From Utricularia gibba (Eukaryota; Streptophyta; Magnoliopsida; Lamiales; Lentibulariaceae): a stretch of DNA of 64,000 nt. Below are positions 12,505 through 26,386 of this stretch, piece by piece (position 1 is the first letter of the stretch; each line of letters opens with the position of its first letter). The DNA lies in the NCBI GenBank assembly GCA_002189035.1, contig NEEC01000015.1:1302001-1366000 (forward strand). Reading direction: 5' to 3'. A program made the position numbers and the translations under genes. The notes beneath the pieces were generated by a model, which saw only the letters and a list, made by a program, of their open reading frames with translations, made no database searches and had not been told where the DNA came from.

Positions 12505-15500
12505 ATGTCGGAAATCGTCCTCGGGAGCCCTGAAAATGGTGTTGAAAATAGACCCAGCACCAGTAGGAGAGCTCCGGGCACCACCAGTGAGAGACCCTTT
12601 ACGAGGTCTATTGCTTCCGGTCGTGTGTATGTGCAGGCGCCGTTTGATAGTGAGAAGCTCCCTGTTACCCTGGCGCCGGAGATTCAGAGGTTTCTTCGTG
12701 TGGCTAACCAGATTGGAATGGATGAGCCTCGCGTTGCGTATTTTTGTGAGTGTTGGACCTTGATTCATTCAAGTTTCTTGATTCTTGATTTGTCGATCGA
12801 AAAGTGTAGAGTTGTTGCATTAATGTTTGTGTTGTTTTTTAAATGGCCAGGTCGAGTGCACGCTTTTGCAGTGGCACATAACTTGGATAGAAATTCGAGA
12901 GGTCGTGGAGTTCGGCAATTTAAGACTGCTCTTCTTCAGCGCCTTGAGCAGGTAATCGATGAAATTTTCTTATACGCTAAGATGATGATTAGTGTCTGAA
13001 TTATGTGGTTTGATTTAGGATGAAGAAATTATTAAGGGTGGAAAGAGTGATTTGTTACGTGAATTACGGCGTATATATCAGCAATACAATGACTATATCA
13101 TCAAACATGGTGGAGAATACACTTTAGAGAATAGGTAAATTTTCTCCCTTTTTCACAATTCTTATGTGGTTTATGGGTTTCTTGAATTTGTCTTATGATA
13201 ATTAACTATACACTGTTATTGGTTATTCTGAAAGAGAGAAGCTGACCAAAGCAAGGGCCATTTCATCAGTTTTGCTAGAAGTCCTAAATGCTGTAACTAC
13301 TGCAGCAGATTCTCAGGTTTTTCCCTCCTGCTTATGTTCTCTGTTTCTCATTCATTTGTGCATTCGGATTAATCAGTATGCTGAATTTATATTTAATCAT
13401 TCAATAGGCCCTTTCAGAGTCCGACCATTCGAGATCTAGCTTGGATGTGTCATACAACATTCTCCCACTTGGCCAAGGAGGTGTTCAAATGGCTGCAATA
13501 ATGCAGCTTCCGGAGGTCACTAATACTTTTCTATGCCCGTGTAAAAAAAAAAAAATTTGAAGTTCTTTATTTTTTCTCTAACTCGGTGGATTCAACAGAT
13601 CAAATCTGCCATAGCTGCTGTCCAAAATGTGCGGGGTTTGCCTGTCATAGAAAATTCTGGAAGACAAGTGCCTCTTATGGATTTGTTTGACTGGCTGCAG
13701 CTCTGTTTCAGATTTCAGGTACTCTTTAGTTTCCTTACATGAGTTTCTGAAGCCTCAAAACTTAATCTTTTGTAAATAGCGTGTGGTTTACAATTTATTA
13801 GAATGGAAACGTTGCAAACCAGCGGGAGCATTTGATTCTTCTACTAGCAAATTTGCATGTTCGTCAAAAACACCAAAAAGCACCAAAGGTGGTTATCTTT
13901 AGTATTCTTTACCGATCATCTCTTTACCGCCGTTATTTTATTTTTCTGATGTTAAAGGGATGCGTTCTTCGTTTAGTTAATTGATGGAGCTATTGATGCG
14001 CTGATGAAGAGAACGTTTAAGAACTATTCACAATGGTGCAAGTTTTTGGGTCGAAAAAGCAGCATCCGGTGATTAGATCGAATTTTGATTATTCAGATAC
14101 TATGAATTTCTGATAGTGGCGTTTCCCATTACTGTATTTTGGATATCTCCAGTTTATGTACACTCTGGTATTGATATAATAATAATGCAGAATCCATTTT
14201 CTTTCCAGGTTGCCATACTTGAAACCTGAAGCACAACAATATAAACTATTGTACATATCACTTTATCTTTTAATATGGGGTGAGGCTGCGAATTTAAGGT
14301 TTATGCCAGAGTGTCTCTGCTATATATTTCATCACGTAAGTCCATATATCCTTGCCTTCATTGGCTTTGTAGTGTGAAAAAATTTTCGTAGCTCAGTTTC
14401 TGCTTCCTGCATTTCTTGTAAAATCTGGTTTAAAAAATATTCTCCTCATCCAGACTTCATTGGAATTCCACCCAAACTCGTACTTGTAGTCTAAAACTCA
14501 ATAATATAATCCAGAATCTACGTTGTTGCACAGAACAGGGCCATTATATGTTTTCAGTATTTTTCTACTCATACGAGATATACCACAATAAGTTGATGTG
14601 GAAGTGCCTGCAAGAATTAAGCCAGCATAAACATTAAATTGAAAGAATGAACACTCTTTCTGAAGTGTTAATATGTATGATATGAATCTCGCTGTTTCAG
14701 ATGGCGAGTGAACTGCATAAAATGCTGAGTCGTGAGGTGAATCCAATGACTGGAGAAAGTGTCATGCCAGTGTACGGACGAGAAGATGAGGCTTTCCTTA
14801 AGTATGTGGTTTCTCCCATATATGATGTTATAGAAAAGGTATATACTATACCTATGATATTGTTTTTTCTTGTCCTGCATACCTCTAATTTTATGCCAAC
14901 TTATTGAAGGAAGCAATGAAAAACAGAAATGGGACAGCTGCCCATTCAAGATGGAGGAACTACGATGATTTAAATGAATTTTTCTGGTAACAAAGTTTAG
15001 GGACAGAACTCTCTATGTGATGTGTTACTGTTTCTTATTCATCACCTATTAACCTCATTCACCTTCAGGTCTCCAGATTGCTTTGAGATTGGTTGGCCAA
15101 TGCGTCTTCTGGAACATGACTTCTTTTGCTGTGAAGAACTTTCTGATGATGGCAAAAGAAAGAGAACTCACAAATCAGAGAGGACACAGAGAGAAGACAA
15201 AAATGACAGAAGTAATGATGCAGATGAGGAGATGGGAGTAAGTTTTAATTCTTCTTAATACACTGTCGATTCTGTGTTGTGTTTCTTAAGACAACTGATT
15301 TTGGTTGCTGCTTGTACAGTTACAGGACGATCCGCAGATTGTTGTTGGTAAGGTGCACCAAAGATGGTTAGGGAAGACAAATTTTGTTGAGATCCGTTCA
15401 TTTTGGCAGATTTTCAGAAGCTTTGATAGGATGTGGAACTTCCTTGTGTTAGCTCTTCAGGTTTTTTCTGAAGAAACCTGTCCCACAAGCCCTTGAGACA

Positions 15501-18500
15501 TCAGCGTTTCTGAAAATGTGCATTCATTTTCTCATAGGCAATGATTATCATGGCATACCATGATTTGGAGTCTCCATTACAAGTGTTTGATTCAACAATA
15601 CTTGAGGATGTTATGAGCATCTTCATCACCTCTGCCGTTCTTAGACTAATCCAAGGTAGGTCGGTGCTTCATTTTCAAAAGAAAGACGGTACATGTCAAA
15701 TAAAGTTTTTCTGTGGTTAAATTTGTTTAAATAAACATATGGAATCATCTGGATTTTGCAGTTGTTTTGGATATCGTGTTCACATGGAAATCCAGATCTT
15801 GTGCAGACCCTTTCCGCCGTCGAAAATATTTTATGAAGATTATTGTTGCTATGGTCTGGACAATTGTTCTTCCTATATGTTATTCTCATTCAAAAGGAAA
15901 ATATACGTGCTACTCTGCACAAGAAGGGGGCTGGCTTGGAGAATGGTGCTACTCATCCTACATGGTAGCTGTTGCAATTTACTTGTTTAGTAATGCTGTC
16001 AGTGTGGTCCTTTTTTTGGTTCCAGCAGCTGGAAAATACATCGAGACATCCAATACTCGTCTATGTACAATTTTATCATGGTGCGCACAGGTAAAAGTTA
16101 AGTTATAGGTTCTTCTCATCATTTAATCCCGTGAGTCAAAAGTATAGTTCTTTCTACATGCATTCTTCTCGGTGAAAAATGAGCCATGTTACTATGTTCA
16201 GTGATCTTATATCAACAAGTGACTGAGTGTTATTTTTTCTTATACCTTCCACCTTGTTTTCCTAATTCATATCAACCAATGGAATTTCGCATTTTGCAGC
16301 CTAGACTCTTTGTCGGAAGAGGAATGCAAGAGAGTCAGGTGTCAATTCTAAAGTAGTGCCAAAATCTCTATGCTGATTCATTGTTCATAGTTTTTCATAC
16401 TTTAACTTTTCATCATTAGTTTTGTTGTTAATTATTTAGGTACACATTTTTCTGGGTGCTTTTGTTGCTGAGCAAATTGTTATTTAGCTATACATTTGAG
16501 GTACATGTCATACTGCATAGAAGCAGGTTCTTGGGTCATGCTGGTCTAGAATCGTTACTAGATCCTTCGTTATATGCAGATAAAACCACTTATATCACCA
16601 ACTAGAAGGATAATGAGTATTGGAGTGAAAAGTTATGAGTGGCATGAACTTTTCCCTATGGGTAATTTCATTTGTACCTTTCTTGTAATATTCCATCTCA
16701 ATTTGCCATAAGGTATAATATTTTCATATGATCGTTCATTATTTAGTGAAGAACAACGTTGTTGCGATTGCTGCTATCTGGTCTCCTATCATCCTTGTAA
16801 GTGTGCACGATACATAGTTTGCTAGTTTTCTTTTTCTGGCACATTCATTTAACTCGGTTTTCAGGTATACTTCATGGATGTACAAATATGGTATTCTGTT
16901 TACTGCTCCATCTATGGGGGAATATATGGAATTCTTTACCATCTTGGTGAAGTATGCCAAACCTCTGTTTATTCAATCTGTTTTGTGTATGAAGCTTTTT
17001 TGTGCTTGTGTTGTAATTCGCTCTTTTTTTTCCGTTAAAAAAAAAGATTCGAACACAGAGAATGTTCTGTAGCAAATTTGATAGTCTGGCCAAGGTTTTC
17101 AACCAAACCCTCTTACCTCCCATAAACGAAGGAAATGAAGAAGGATTTAAGTTGTGGTTATGTGAACCAGGCTGTCTAAAGGTTGGTCTTTCTGTTTTAT
17201 TAAATATTTTGTTTATCAGCTCTTTGATAACGTTTAATATGGATGACTTAGGCCCTAGAGAATACTAAAGGTGGAGTTCTGAAATTTGCTATAACATGGA
17301 ACCAAATTGTAAGTAGCTTCCGGGATGAAGATCTGATAAGCAACAGGTTGATTATGTTGCTCTTCTTTTCCTTTTTCTACGAGTTCTATTTTTTTTAAAC
17401 AATTTCTTACTTTGTCATGTTCTTTGGATGCAGAGAACGTGATTTGATGAAAATACCTTTGACTTCTGAATTATTATCTAACCAAGTTTGTTGGCCTGTT
17501 TTTCTTCTGGCACATAAGGTAAATGAGAATTGAAACTCTTGTTCCAAAATGTTAGCAGTTTCACATTCTTTTCTTTTTCATTTTCAGTTACCGGCAGCTC
17601 TTGTCATCGCCAAAGTTTTTACTGGAAAATTTAATAAACTGCTGCAAACAATCAAAAAGGATACTTACATGTTTCATGTTGTCACTGAATGCTACAAGTC
17701 TCTCAAGTACATATTGGATATCCTTGTTGTGGGTGACATGGAGAGAAGGTAGAAAAAATGATAATTCATTTCAAGAACTCAACATATTACCATGGTTTCC
17801 AACTTCTCCATTTTCAGGATTGTGTATGGTATTTTCGAAGAAATTGAGGAAAGCATTTCACAATCATCACTTCTCAAGCATATACGTCTGTGTGAGATAC
17901 CAGCTTTACATGCTAAATGTGTTGACTTGCTGGAGCTACTGGTAATTATGATGCATGGAACTGTTATCCATTATTAAGAAAATATTGCTGACCTCAAAGT
18001 TATTTTTATTTAGGTAGAGGGGATGAAGGCAATCATCATAAGGTAGTAAGGATACTTCAGGATATCTTTGATGTTGTGACAAATGATATTTTCATAAAAA
18101 GACCAAGGTTGGCAGCTTCTTGTGCTCTCTCTCTGAGCTAAATACCAGCTGTATTTCATTTGTTTATTGAAGTTTTTTGTTTGATCCTGGTGCATAAGAA
18201 CACTGGATATATTCTACCCTCTTCAGCAACTGCAAGATGACGATGCAGAATTTTTTAGTCATTTTCAACCAGAACTATTTGCTTCAAAGGATTCCATCCA
18301 TTTCCCACTTCCAGATTCAGGCCCTATAAGCGATAAGGTACCGTTTATTTTATTTCTCAAGCACTTCATTTATCGTGTGAGTCACTCTCTGAAAATTGTG
18401 TGCAGATTACACGTTTCCATTTGTTGCTCACTATTCAAGACAAGGCCATGTATATACCCTCAAATCTGGAGGCTCGAAGAAGAATCTCATATTTTGTTAC

Positions 18501-21500
18501 TTCTCTGTTTATGAACATGCCTAAAGCTCCCAAAGTGCGCAATATGGTCTCGTTCAGGTACTTTTTTGACATGTTTTTGCTTATTTTTCCAAAAGTTCCG
18601 TATGTTAACAATTATACAGATGATAAGAGCTAGGTTGCTGATCTTCGCTGTTTTCAGTGTTTTGACTCCTCACCTTATGGAAGAAGTAAAGTTTTCAAAC
18701 GAGGAGCTTCATTTAAGCAATCAAGGAGTTCCCATATGCTTTTACATGCAGAAGATATTTCCAGGTCTGTTTCTTGTTGGCCAATAGAGTAGAACAAATT
18801 TGGAACTAGTCCCATTTCCATGTTGAACTTCTCTTCCTGTCTTTCAGATGAATGGGATAATTTTCTAGAGCGTCTTGGAAACAAAAAAGAAGATCGTCTG
18901 GATGATGATGTCGGTGAGGAAGATCTGAGAGATTGGGCTTCGTTTCGGGGACAAACTCTTAGCCGGACAGGTGAATTTCAGCTAGAAATTTTTGCTCTAG
19001 TGCGTATTGTGATGAGTTATGTTTTTCTGATAAAAAGTCAGGGGAATGATGTACTATCGGAAGGCCCTGAAGTTACAAGCCTTTCTGGACATGGCAGAGA
19101 TCGATGGTTTGTATCATTTGAACTTATTATGGAAGGTCAACATGTTCAATTATTGACTTGCATTATGGCATACGCAACCAGATATTTTGGAGAATTATGA
19201 TACCATGAATAGAGCAGATGATACCTTATCAGCAGAACTCGATGCCTTGGTAGACATGAAATTCACTCATGTTGTTTCGTGTCAAGTATATGGATCCCAG
19301 AAGGCCTCTGGAGACCCTCAAGCTAAAGATATACTCGACCTGATGATACGGTAGATTTCATGTCATGATGGTTTCTGGGCATATATCATATCATTTTTGA
19401 AACATAACCTCATGTTTTGATCATAGATATCCCTCTTTGCGAGTGGCTTATGTTGAGGAGAAAGAAGAGATTGTGGGAAATACTACTAAGAAAATTTATT
19501 CTTCGATTCTAGTCAAGGCAGTAAATGGCTTTGATCAGGTAAAAGACCAAGGCGTTTCATCATTCATAAGCATGTGCATGATTCATTGTTTGTAGTAGCT
19601 TATGCTCTTGCTATTTCCAGGAGATTTACCGCATAAAGCTTCCTGGATCTCCAAATATCGGAGAAGGGAAACCAGAAAATCAAAACCATGCAATTGTATT
19701 CACACGTGGTGAAGCTCTTCAAGCAATAGATATGAATCAGGCAACATTTTTTCTCCTTCCTTTTTCCCTCTCATGATGATTAGTTCTTTCTGGAATCAAT
19801 ATATGATTGGAAGGTCACCACCATTGCGGTTTCAATAGGATCATTATCTCGAGGAAGCTATCAAGATGCGTAATCTATTGCAAGAATTTCTAAAAACTAG
19901 AAGAAGGGATTCTCCAACCATTCTTGGATTGAGGGAACACATATTCACAGGAAGGTCAGATTCCACGTGGAAATAGACGTTGAAAACTGAAATGGAAAAC
20001 TTTTCAAATGACAAATGCTTATTTTTGAAGATCTCTAGTTGTATATGCTCAAGTGATTTACAAAAAATCTTCTTTTCTACTTCAGTGTGTCCTCGTTGGC
20101 GTGGTTTATGTCGTATCAGGAAACTAGTTTTGTGACCATTGGGCAAAGACTTCTTGCAAATCCTCTGAGGTAATCCCAGATTGCTTCTGGTTTATGTCTT
20201 TTTCTACTTCAATATGACTTGCTTCATACTTATATCACACGCACAGAGATGAATTTGTATTGCTTGTCATACAGGGTAAGATTCCATTATGGGCATCCAG
20301 ATGTATTTGACAGATTATTTCATCTAACCAGAGGAGGCATAAGCAAAGCCTCAAAGACCATAAACTTAAGCGAAGATCTCTTTGCAGGTTGTTGTTATAA
20401 AAAACCTTATGTTTGAGAGTTGATGCCGAATAATCAGTTTATTTTGATGTTCTTAGATGCTTAAAAACTTTGTGTTTTCCAGGATTCAATACTACCTTGA
20501 GGCGGGGATACATTACGCATCATGAGTACATGCAAGTGGGAAAAGGCCGTGATGTTGGTCTCAACCAAATCTCGAAGTTTGAGGCTAAGGTTGCAAATGG
20601 GAATGGTGAACAAACACTCAGTCGAGATGTATATCGACTTGGACGCCGATTCGACTTCTTTCGGATGCTTTCTTTTTACTACACAACTATCGGCTTCTAC
20701 TTCAATAGTCTGGTAAGGTGTTTATGCTTAATTTCGACTACTTCAATAGTCAATGCTGCGAAAGGTGCTGTATCTCTGAGTCTTTATCTTTTTGCTATGT
20801 TTTCGGTGCAGATATCTCTTATTGCAGTTTATATGTTTCTTTATGGACAGCTTTATTTAGTACTAAGTGGTCTTCAAAGATCAGTTCTTCATGAAGCCAG
20901 AGTTAAAAACATAAAATCCCTGGAAACAGCCTTAGCCTCTCAGTCATTTATACAGCTGGGGCTCCTAACAGGTCTGCCAATGATCATAGAATTAGGCCTT
21001 GAGAGAGGTTTTCTTGCAGCTCTGAAAGATTTTGTGCTCATGCAACTGCAGCTAGCTTCCGTTTTCTTTACCTTCTCTTATGGAACAAAATCTCACTATT
21101 ATGGACGAACAATCCTTCATGGTGGTGCCAAGTATCGACCCACCGGGCGTAAGGTGGTAGTTTTCCATTCTAGCTTCTCCGAGAACTACAGATTCTACTC
21201 AAGGTGCCACTTTATAAAGGGATTTGAACTTCTCCTTCTGCTCATTGTCTATGAACTGTTTCGAAAGTCATATGAGAGAAGCATGGGGTATGTTCTGATG
21301 ACATACGCCATTTGGTTCATGTCCATGGCCTGGTTATTTGCCCCCTTCCTGTTCAACCCTTCAGGATTCAGCTGGAGAAAGATAGTGGATGACTGGATAG
21401 ATTGGAACAAATGGATCCAACAACAGGGAGGGATTGGGATTCATCAAGATAAAAGCTGGGAATCCTGGTGGATTGATGAACAGAGCCATCTCCTCCACTC

Positions 21501-22257
21501 AGGAATCACTTCTCGTCTCATGGAGCTACTTCTTTCTCTCAGATTCTTCATATACCAGTACGGCCTGGTGTACCACCTCGATATATCTGGCAGCAACAGG
21601 ACTCTCATCGTCTACGGGCTCTCCTGGATCGCCATCGTCATCATCTTCCTCTTGCTCAAGGTACCAACTCTCCCCCATCTCCATCTCCATCTCCATCTCA
21701 TCTCATCAGCACCTCCCAGATCATGACTTGCTTCCATTCAAGGTGCTAAAACTAGGAAGACAGCACCTCAGCGCCAGCTATCACCTAGCCTTTCGACTCT
21801 TCAAAGCTTTCCTCTTCCTCGGAATCATAGCAACAATCGTGACTCTCTCAGTCATCTGCCATCTATCCCTCAAGGATTTAGTTGTCTGCGGCCTCGCCTT
21901 TCTCCCCACTGGCTGGGGACTGATACTGGTACCACACACACTTCATCTTCTTCACTGAACTCCCACATGGGCCATCTCTCCTCACATGCGTTGCCGCTTC
22001 TGCTTGTGCTTCAGGTCTCGCAGGCTCTGAGGCCGGTGACGGAGGTCATCGGACTGTGGCAGTTCACCAAGGTCATCGCTCGGGCGTACGACTACGGCAT
22101 GGGCGTGGCCCTCTTCACTCCCATGGCTGTGCTGGCATGGCTCCCCATCATCTCCGCCTTCCAGACTCGCGTCCTTTTCAATGAAGCTTTTAGCAGAAGG
22201 CTGCATATTCACAAGATCCTTCCAGGCAACAAGAAGCACAAAATAAACAAGCTTTGA
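12505..22257 (+). CDS. Callose synthase (1,3-beta-glucan synthase, GT48), CalS8/GSL4-like
   Basis: Plasma-membrane enzyme that polymerises UDP-glucose into callose at plasmodesmata, cell plates or wounds. I traced 41 coding exons with consistent phases from the ATG at 12505 (MSEIVLGSPENG) to TGA at 22257, about 1,961 residues, close to the usual 1,900-1,980. Visible parts are the N-terminal Vta1-like region (EPFDSE-type start, RIANQ/RVANQ), the FKS1 domain 1 (about residues 315-420, LLIWGEAANLRFMPE), a first membrane block (about 490-790), the catalytic region with NQNHAIVFTRGEALQAIDMN (about 1,330), RVRFHYGHPDVFDR (about 1,424) and AKYRPTGRKVVVFH (about 1,640), then C-terminal membrane helices. 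Wording is closest to CalS8 as I remember it. Oddities: a GC-AG intron starts at 19741, and exon 26 (18014-18107) is one base short at the G run 18019-18022, which gives a stop unless a G is missing from the assembly. Confidence 0.93.
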
Positions 22258-23228
22258 TTCATTGCTACATCCCCAGTGTACATCAAACCTCTCCTCTCTT
22301 GTATAGTACACTGTACGATCCTTTTGTAGGTAGAGTGGGCCCCTGTGTAAAAATCTTTTAGAACACATTTTTATTTTTTTATTTTTTTCATAATAACTGG
22401 ATTTTCAACTGGTGAATTGAATCGATTTTCGACAATTCGTCAGTTAATCAGGGATTAGATTATGTTTTATGTTAAAAAAAAATTTAAACTTAAAACTTAT
22501 TTTTACTAAAAATCAAAAGAAGAAAATATACAAAATCTCAAAAAAAAATCCTTAAAAATTTAAATAATATATTATTAGTATTTGGTGTTTAAAATTTGTA
22601 ATTTGTTTATCAAACTAGTGTGATCAAAATCCGATTTTGAACCAAGTCTATCTCGAATTGGGTCGATTTTAATCCCAATTTGAAAACATAGCATACTACT
22701 AATTTCAATATTTTGATAGTTTTTAGTATCTAGTATACCTTTTAAGTCAATTTAATTTGATTCTTTTTAAAAAAAAATTGAAAATTGAATATTTAGTTTG
22801 TTGGGTTTTGGAATATGCAATGTAAATTACTAGTTTATTCTGATGTGTCAAAATATTAAACTCATTTTTAAAAAAATTACATACATAAAATAATTTCTGA
22901 ATGCAAGTTTAACAAAAAATATTATATTTTCGCTAATAAAATGATGATTTATTTTTTTGAATTTGAAGTGAAGCAAAACGCGGTTTGAGTATAAACTGAA
23001 CCCAATAGCTTTGCGGTTCGGAGTCCAACATCGTACGGTGGACATTAAAAACGGGGACTGTGAGACGTGTGGACCCTCGGATCAGATCACACTTAAAATA
23101 TGACCGTTGCTAGATTCTGCTTGCCGTCCTTTTCAAATTGGCGTATCTGGAATTCGTTGTCAAACGGAACCTGGTGCTTTTTTCTCTTCGTTCTTAAGCT
23201 TCCTTTACAAAAAAGATATAGGGAAAAA
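22258..23228. other. Intergenic spacer, callose synthase 3' end to hydrolase promoter
   Basis: About 120 bases of probable 3' UTR, then A/T-rich sequence and the probable promoter and leader of the next gene. No further coding sequence or structured RNA is recognisable. Confidence 0.5.
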
Positions 23229-24944
23229 ATGTCTAAGAGAAGTGCACAAGAGATGGGTAACTCGGATTTACAAGTGCTTGATGTCGTAAACTCTGAAAGT
23301 GGTGGTGAAGTGGAGGACGAGCCTGCACATCCTTATGCTTTTCAGGTTTCTGGGCCGCGTAATGTCCCTTCTATAAACTGGAAGGATCTCATCAACTCTT
23401 CATGGTTCGGTACCCTTTCTGTCTGAATATGAATCTAAGTGTTGTTGGGTTCGGTTTTGGGACCTTGGATTTTGCGTCACTTTCTATGATCCCTCTTCTC
23501 ACGCATGGGATTGGATTTTATTTTGGAGCTTTGTATTTTCCAGTGATGAAGTTTGGTTGGAATTGAGATCTTTTGCTTCTTCCTCTTGTTGTTTGGATTC
23601 TACCTCAATATTCTGCAGTTTGTTTGGAAGCTCTGGGTTTTTACATGATCCAGTCTAGTAAAAGTTGACATTTTTGCTCTTGATGCATTGAATTTCTGCT
23701 GTTTGTGTTCCAATTTTGGCGATTTGAGGATCTATAAACTTCGTTAGTGCATGAGATTCCATGTCATTTGGAGCTCTGTTTTATTCATGATGAAGTTAGT
23801 TTCAAAGCGTGGATCTTAGTTTTTGTTTTTTGATACAAGTGCTCTTTGTGCCTCTGTTCTAGTATTATGATCTATGAGTTTACGTGGGATTATATTTCAT
23901 TCTGGAGTGACAAGATGAGATCTCTTACTTTCCTTTTACGTTTGTCTGATCACAATCAACAGGAAGAATAGCAATTACAGAAGAACGGTAATTGCATGCT
24001 TCATACAAGCAGTGTACCTGCTAGAGCTCGACAGACAAGAGAATCGAACCAAAGAAAACGCCCTCGCTCCAAACTGGTGGATTCCCTTCAAGTACAAGTG
24101 TGTAGATTCCCTTGTAGACCAGAGGGACGGTTCGATCTTCGGTGCAGTGTTTGAATGGGACAGGGGTGCAGCTCTCGCTGATTTCGTGCTTTTAAGACCA
24201 AGTGGTGCACCTAGAGCAGTCCTGGCTCTTAGAGGAACATTACTCAAAAGCACCACAATCAGACGAGATATAGAAGATGATCTGCGTTTCTTAACATGGG
24301 AAAGTCTCAAAGGTTCCTGCAGATTCAGCTCCACGCTGAATGCACTGAAAACAATATCTGAGAAGTATGGAAGCAGCAATGTATGCATCGCTGGTCACTC
24401 TCTCGGAGCTGCATTCGCGCTCCAAGTTGGAAAATCTCTAGCCAAAGAAGGGATACTCGTGGACGCACACTTGTTCAATCCACCCTCAGTTTCTCTAGCT
24501 TCAAGCCTTAGAGGTGCAGGGGAGAAGGCAGTGAACATGTGGAAGAAGATGAGATCAATGCTTCCTTCAGGGAACGGGGAGTATGACGAGGCTAACGAGT
24601 CCAAGTCGATGAAACTGGGGTCAAAACGATGGATACCTCATTTGTACGTGAATAACAGTGATTACATATGCTGCCATTATACAGACCCAGAGAAAAATGG
24701 TGTTGGGAAGGAAAATGATGAACCTGCTACTCCTGTAAGCGCAACACAGCCATGTGAAGCGAAGCTGTTCGTCTTCTCAAAAGGGAAGCAGAAATTTCTT
24801 GAAGCACATGGTCTGGAGCAATGGTGGTCAGAAGAGTTGGAGCTCCAAAAGGCTTTAAATGGCAGCAAGTTGATCAGCCGGCAGCTCAAGTCCCTGTACG
24901 GTGTACCGACATTGCCGGAACAGTCCGCCGGAAAGAGCAAATAG
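23229..24944 (+). CDS. Alpha/beta-hydrolase (class 3 lipase-like), At4g10955 type
   Basis: Probable esterase or lipase of unknown substrate; the Arabidopsis relative is labelled GDSL esterase/lipase although its fold is alpha/beta-hydrolase. Two exons, 23229-23404 and 23963-24944, give 385 residues. Splicing TG/G restores a Trp in INSSWKNSNYRRTVIACF, which supports the donor choice. The protein starts MSKRSAQEMGNSD, has HPYAFQVSGPRNV, YLLELDRQENR and LALRGTLLKSTT, and the nucleophile elbow CIAGHSLGAAFAL with the catalytic Ser near residue 204. A late SDYICCHYTDP block is typical of this family. No signal peptide is visible, so a cytosolic protein is likely. The frame is intact. Confidence 0.88.
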
Positions 24945-26386
24945 GGTTGCCGATTCTCGTCTCAGGTCACCATTTCCTGTTTCCTCTGCACAAGTTCTTC
25001 TGAGCCAACACAAAATGTGGATAATAAAGCAAAAACCATCATACAGCAGTGTGTTGTATGTTGTTTTCTAGGAATCCATTACACGAAAACTCGCATCGAT
25101 CGAAACCTTTGAAAAGATTGTTGTCAGTTTGTCCTATTAGATTCAATTTATGATAAAATTATTATTAAAAAAAGTATATTCATTTAGTTAAATACAAAAA
25201 TTATTATTACGTCATTTATTTTATTTTTAAAAGTTAAAATTCAATGGAATTAAAATTGGGTCAACAATCAAACCCTAACCATAATTTCCCTAACTCTTGG
25301 GCATCATTTATATCATCCCTGGGCCCCACTTGTTAGGTGTTTGATAGATGAGATATTGTTAATTTTAACATGCAATATGAATGCAATTGAATTATATGCA
25401 ATTATATTGCGTAATTTAACTAGGAATGTATTTTAATTATTTATATTTAGATAAATACGTATTATGTGATTATAATTAAAATTTTATTTGATACATATAT
25501 TTTACAAATACATGTTTTATTAACTAAAACTCAACTTGATTAATAACATTCATGTGAGTTTTGAAATACATAGTTGGAAACATTATACAAATGTTACGCT
25601 AATCGCGCGTCATATTAGAGAATACATTTATCAAATAAACGTAATTTTCAACACGAAATTACTTCTTTTTCATAATTGGAACCATTTTTTTGAAATAATA
25701 CAGTGCCAATTAATGGAAGGTTGGTTTTGATTTATATTGGGAAAATAAATACGTATTTATGTGTTCTAATTAGATATAATTAAAAAATAACCGTTTTCGG
25801 TTAGTAAGGCCCTACAGGGTGGTTACCATATAATATTTTGGCGACCATCATTTTGTATTATTTCCATATATAACAGGAATATCCAGAATTAGAATCAAAT
25901 AAATGCATTTATATTACAAAAAATGGAGTAAAATAAATTTGTTTCCATCTATGCATTCTGCACTGTTTTTTTTTTTAAAAAAAATCATATCGAAGAGAAC
26001 ACGTAGTTGGGTCTTTTTTGTCACACGAAACCCTAACTATAATCCCCAAACCCTAACCTTTCGTGGTCGTCCAAACACAACCCTAAGGTGGTAGGTGTCT
26101 TATAGGTTAAATATTGTTAATATATTCGAATATAAAAAAAAGTGTATTCATGATAATGGAAAGTGAGATTAAATGGTAAAATGGGATAAATTGGAGTTGG
26201 TCAACGAATGCGAATCCCTGCTTGATTTATAGAAGCTGGATTCATGGAGATTAGCGAGATTAAGAGAATCACGGAGCCCTTTTGCAGGCACTGATTAGCC
26301 GTAGAGAGTGGTCACCCATCCAACTTCGTTTATATATGCAACACACCGGAGATTGAGTCTCAGACTGTTCTCTTCAGTTGCTGACG
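24945..26386. other. Intergenic region with repeated telo-box-like blocks before the polygalacturonase pair
   Basis: Mostly A/T-rich. Two similar blocks are present: 25270-25368 and 26028-26125. Each starts with AAACCCTAAC (also at 26048) and ends with a TAGGTGT ... ATATTGTTAAT segment. A third, partial relative of the second half lies at 29668-29697 before the second polygalacturonase. AAACCCTAA is the plant telo-box motif, but here the blocks may simply be duplicated promoter DNA. No coding sequence is supported. Confidence 0.45.

Noticed and set aside
20470-21726. Apparent 418-residue stand-alone protein
   Set aside because: It is callose synthase exons 38 and 39 read through their introns; splice phases and family conservation show the true exon ends.
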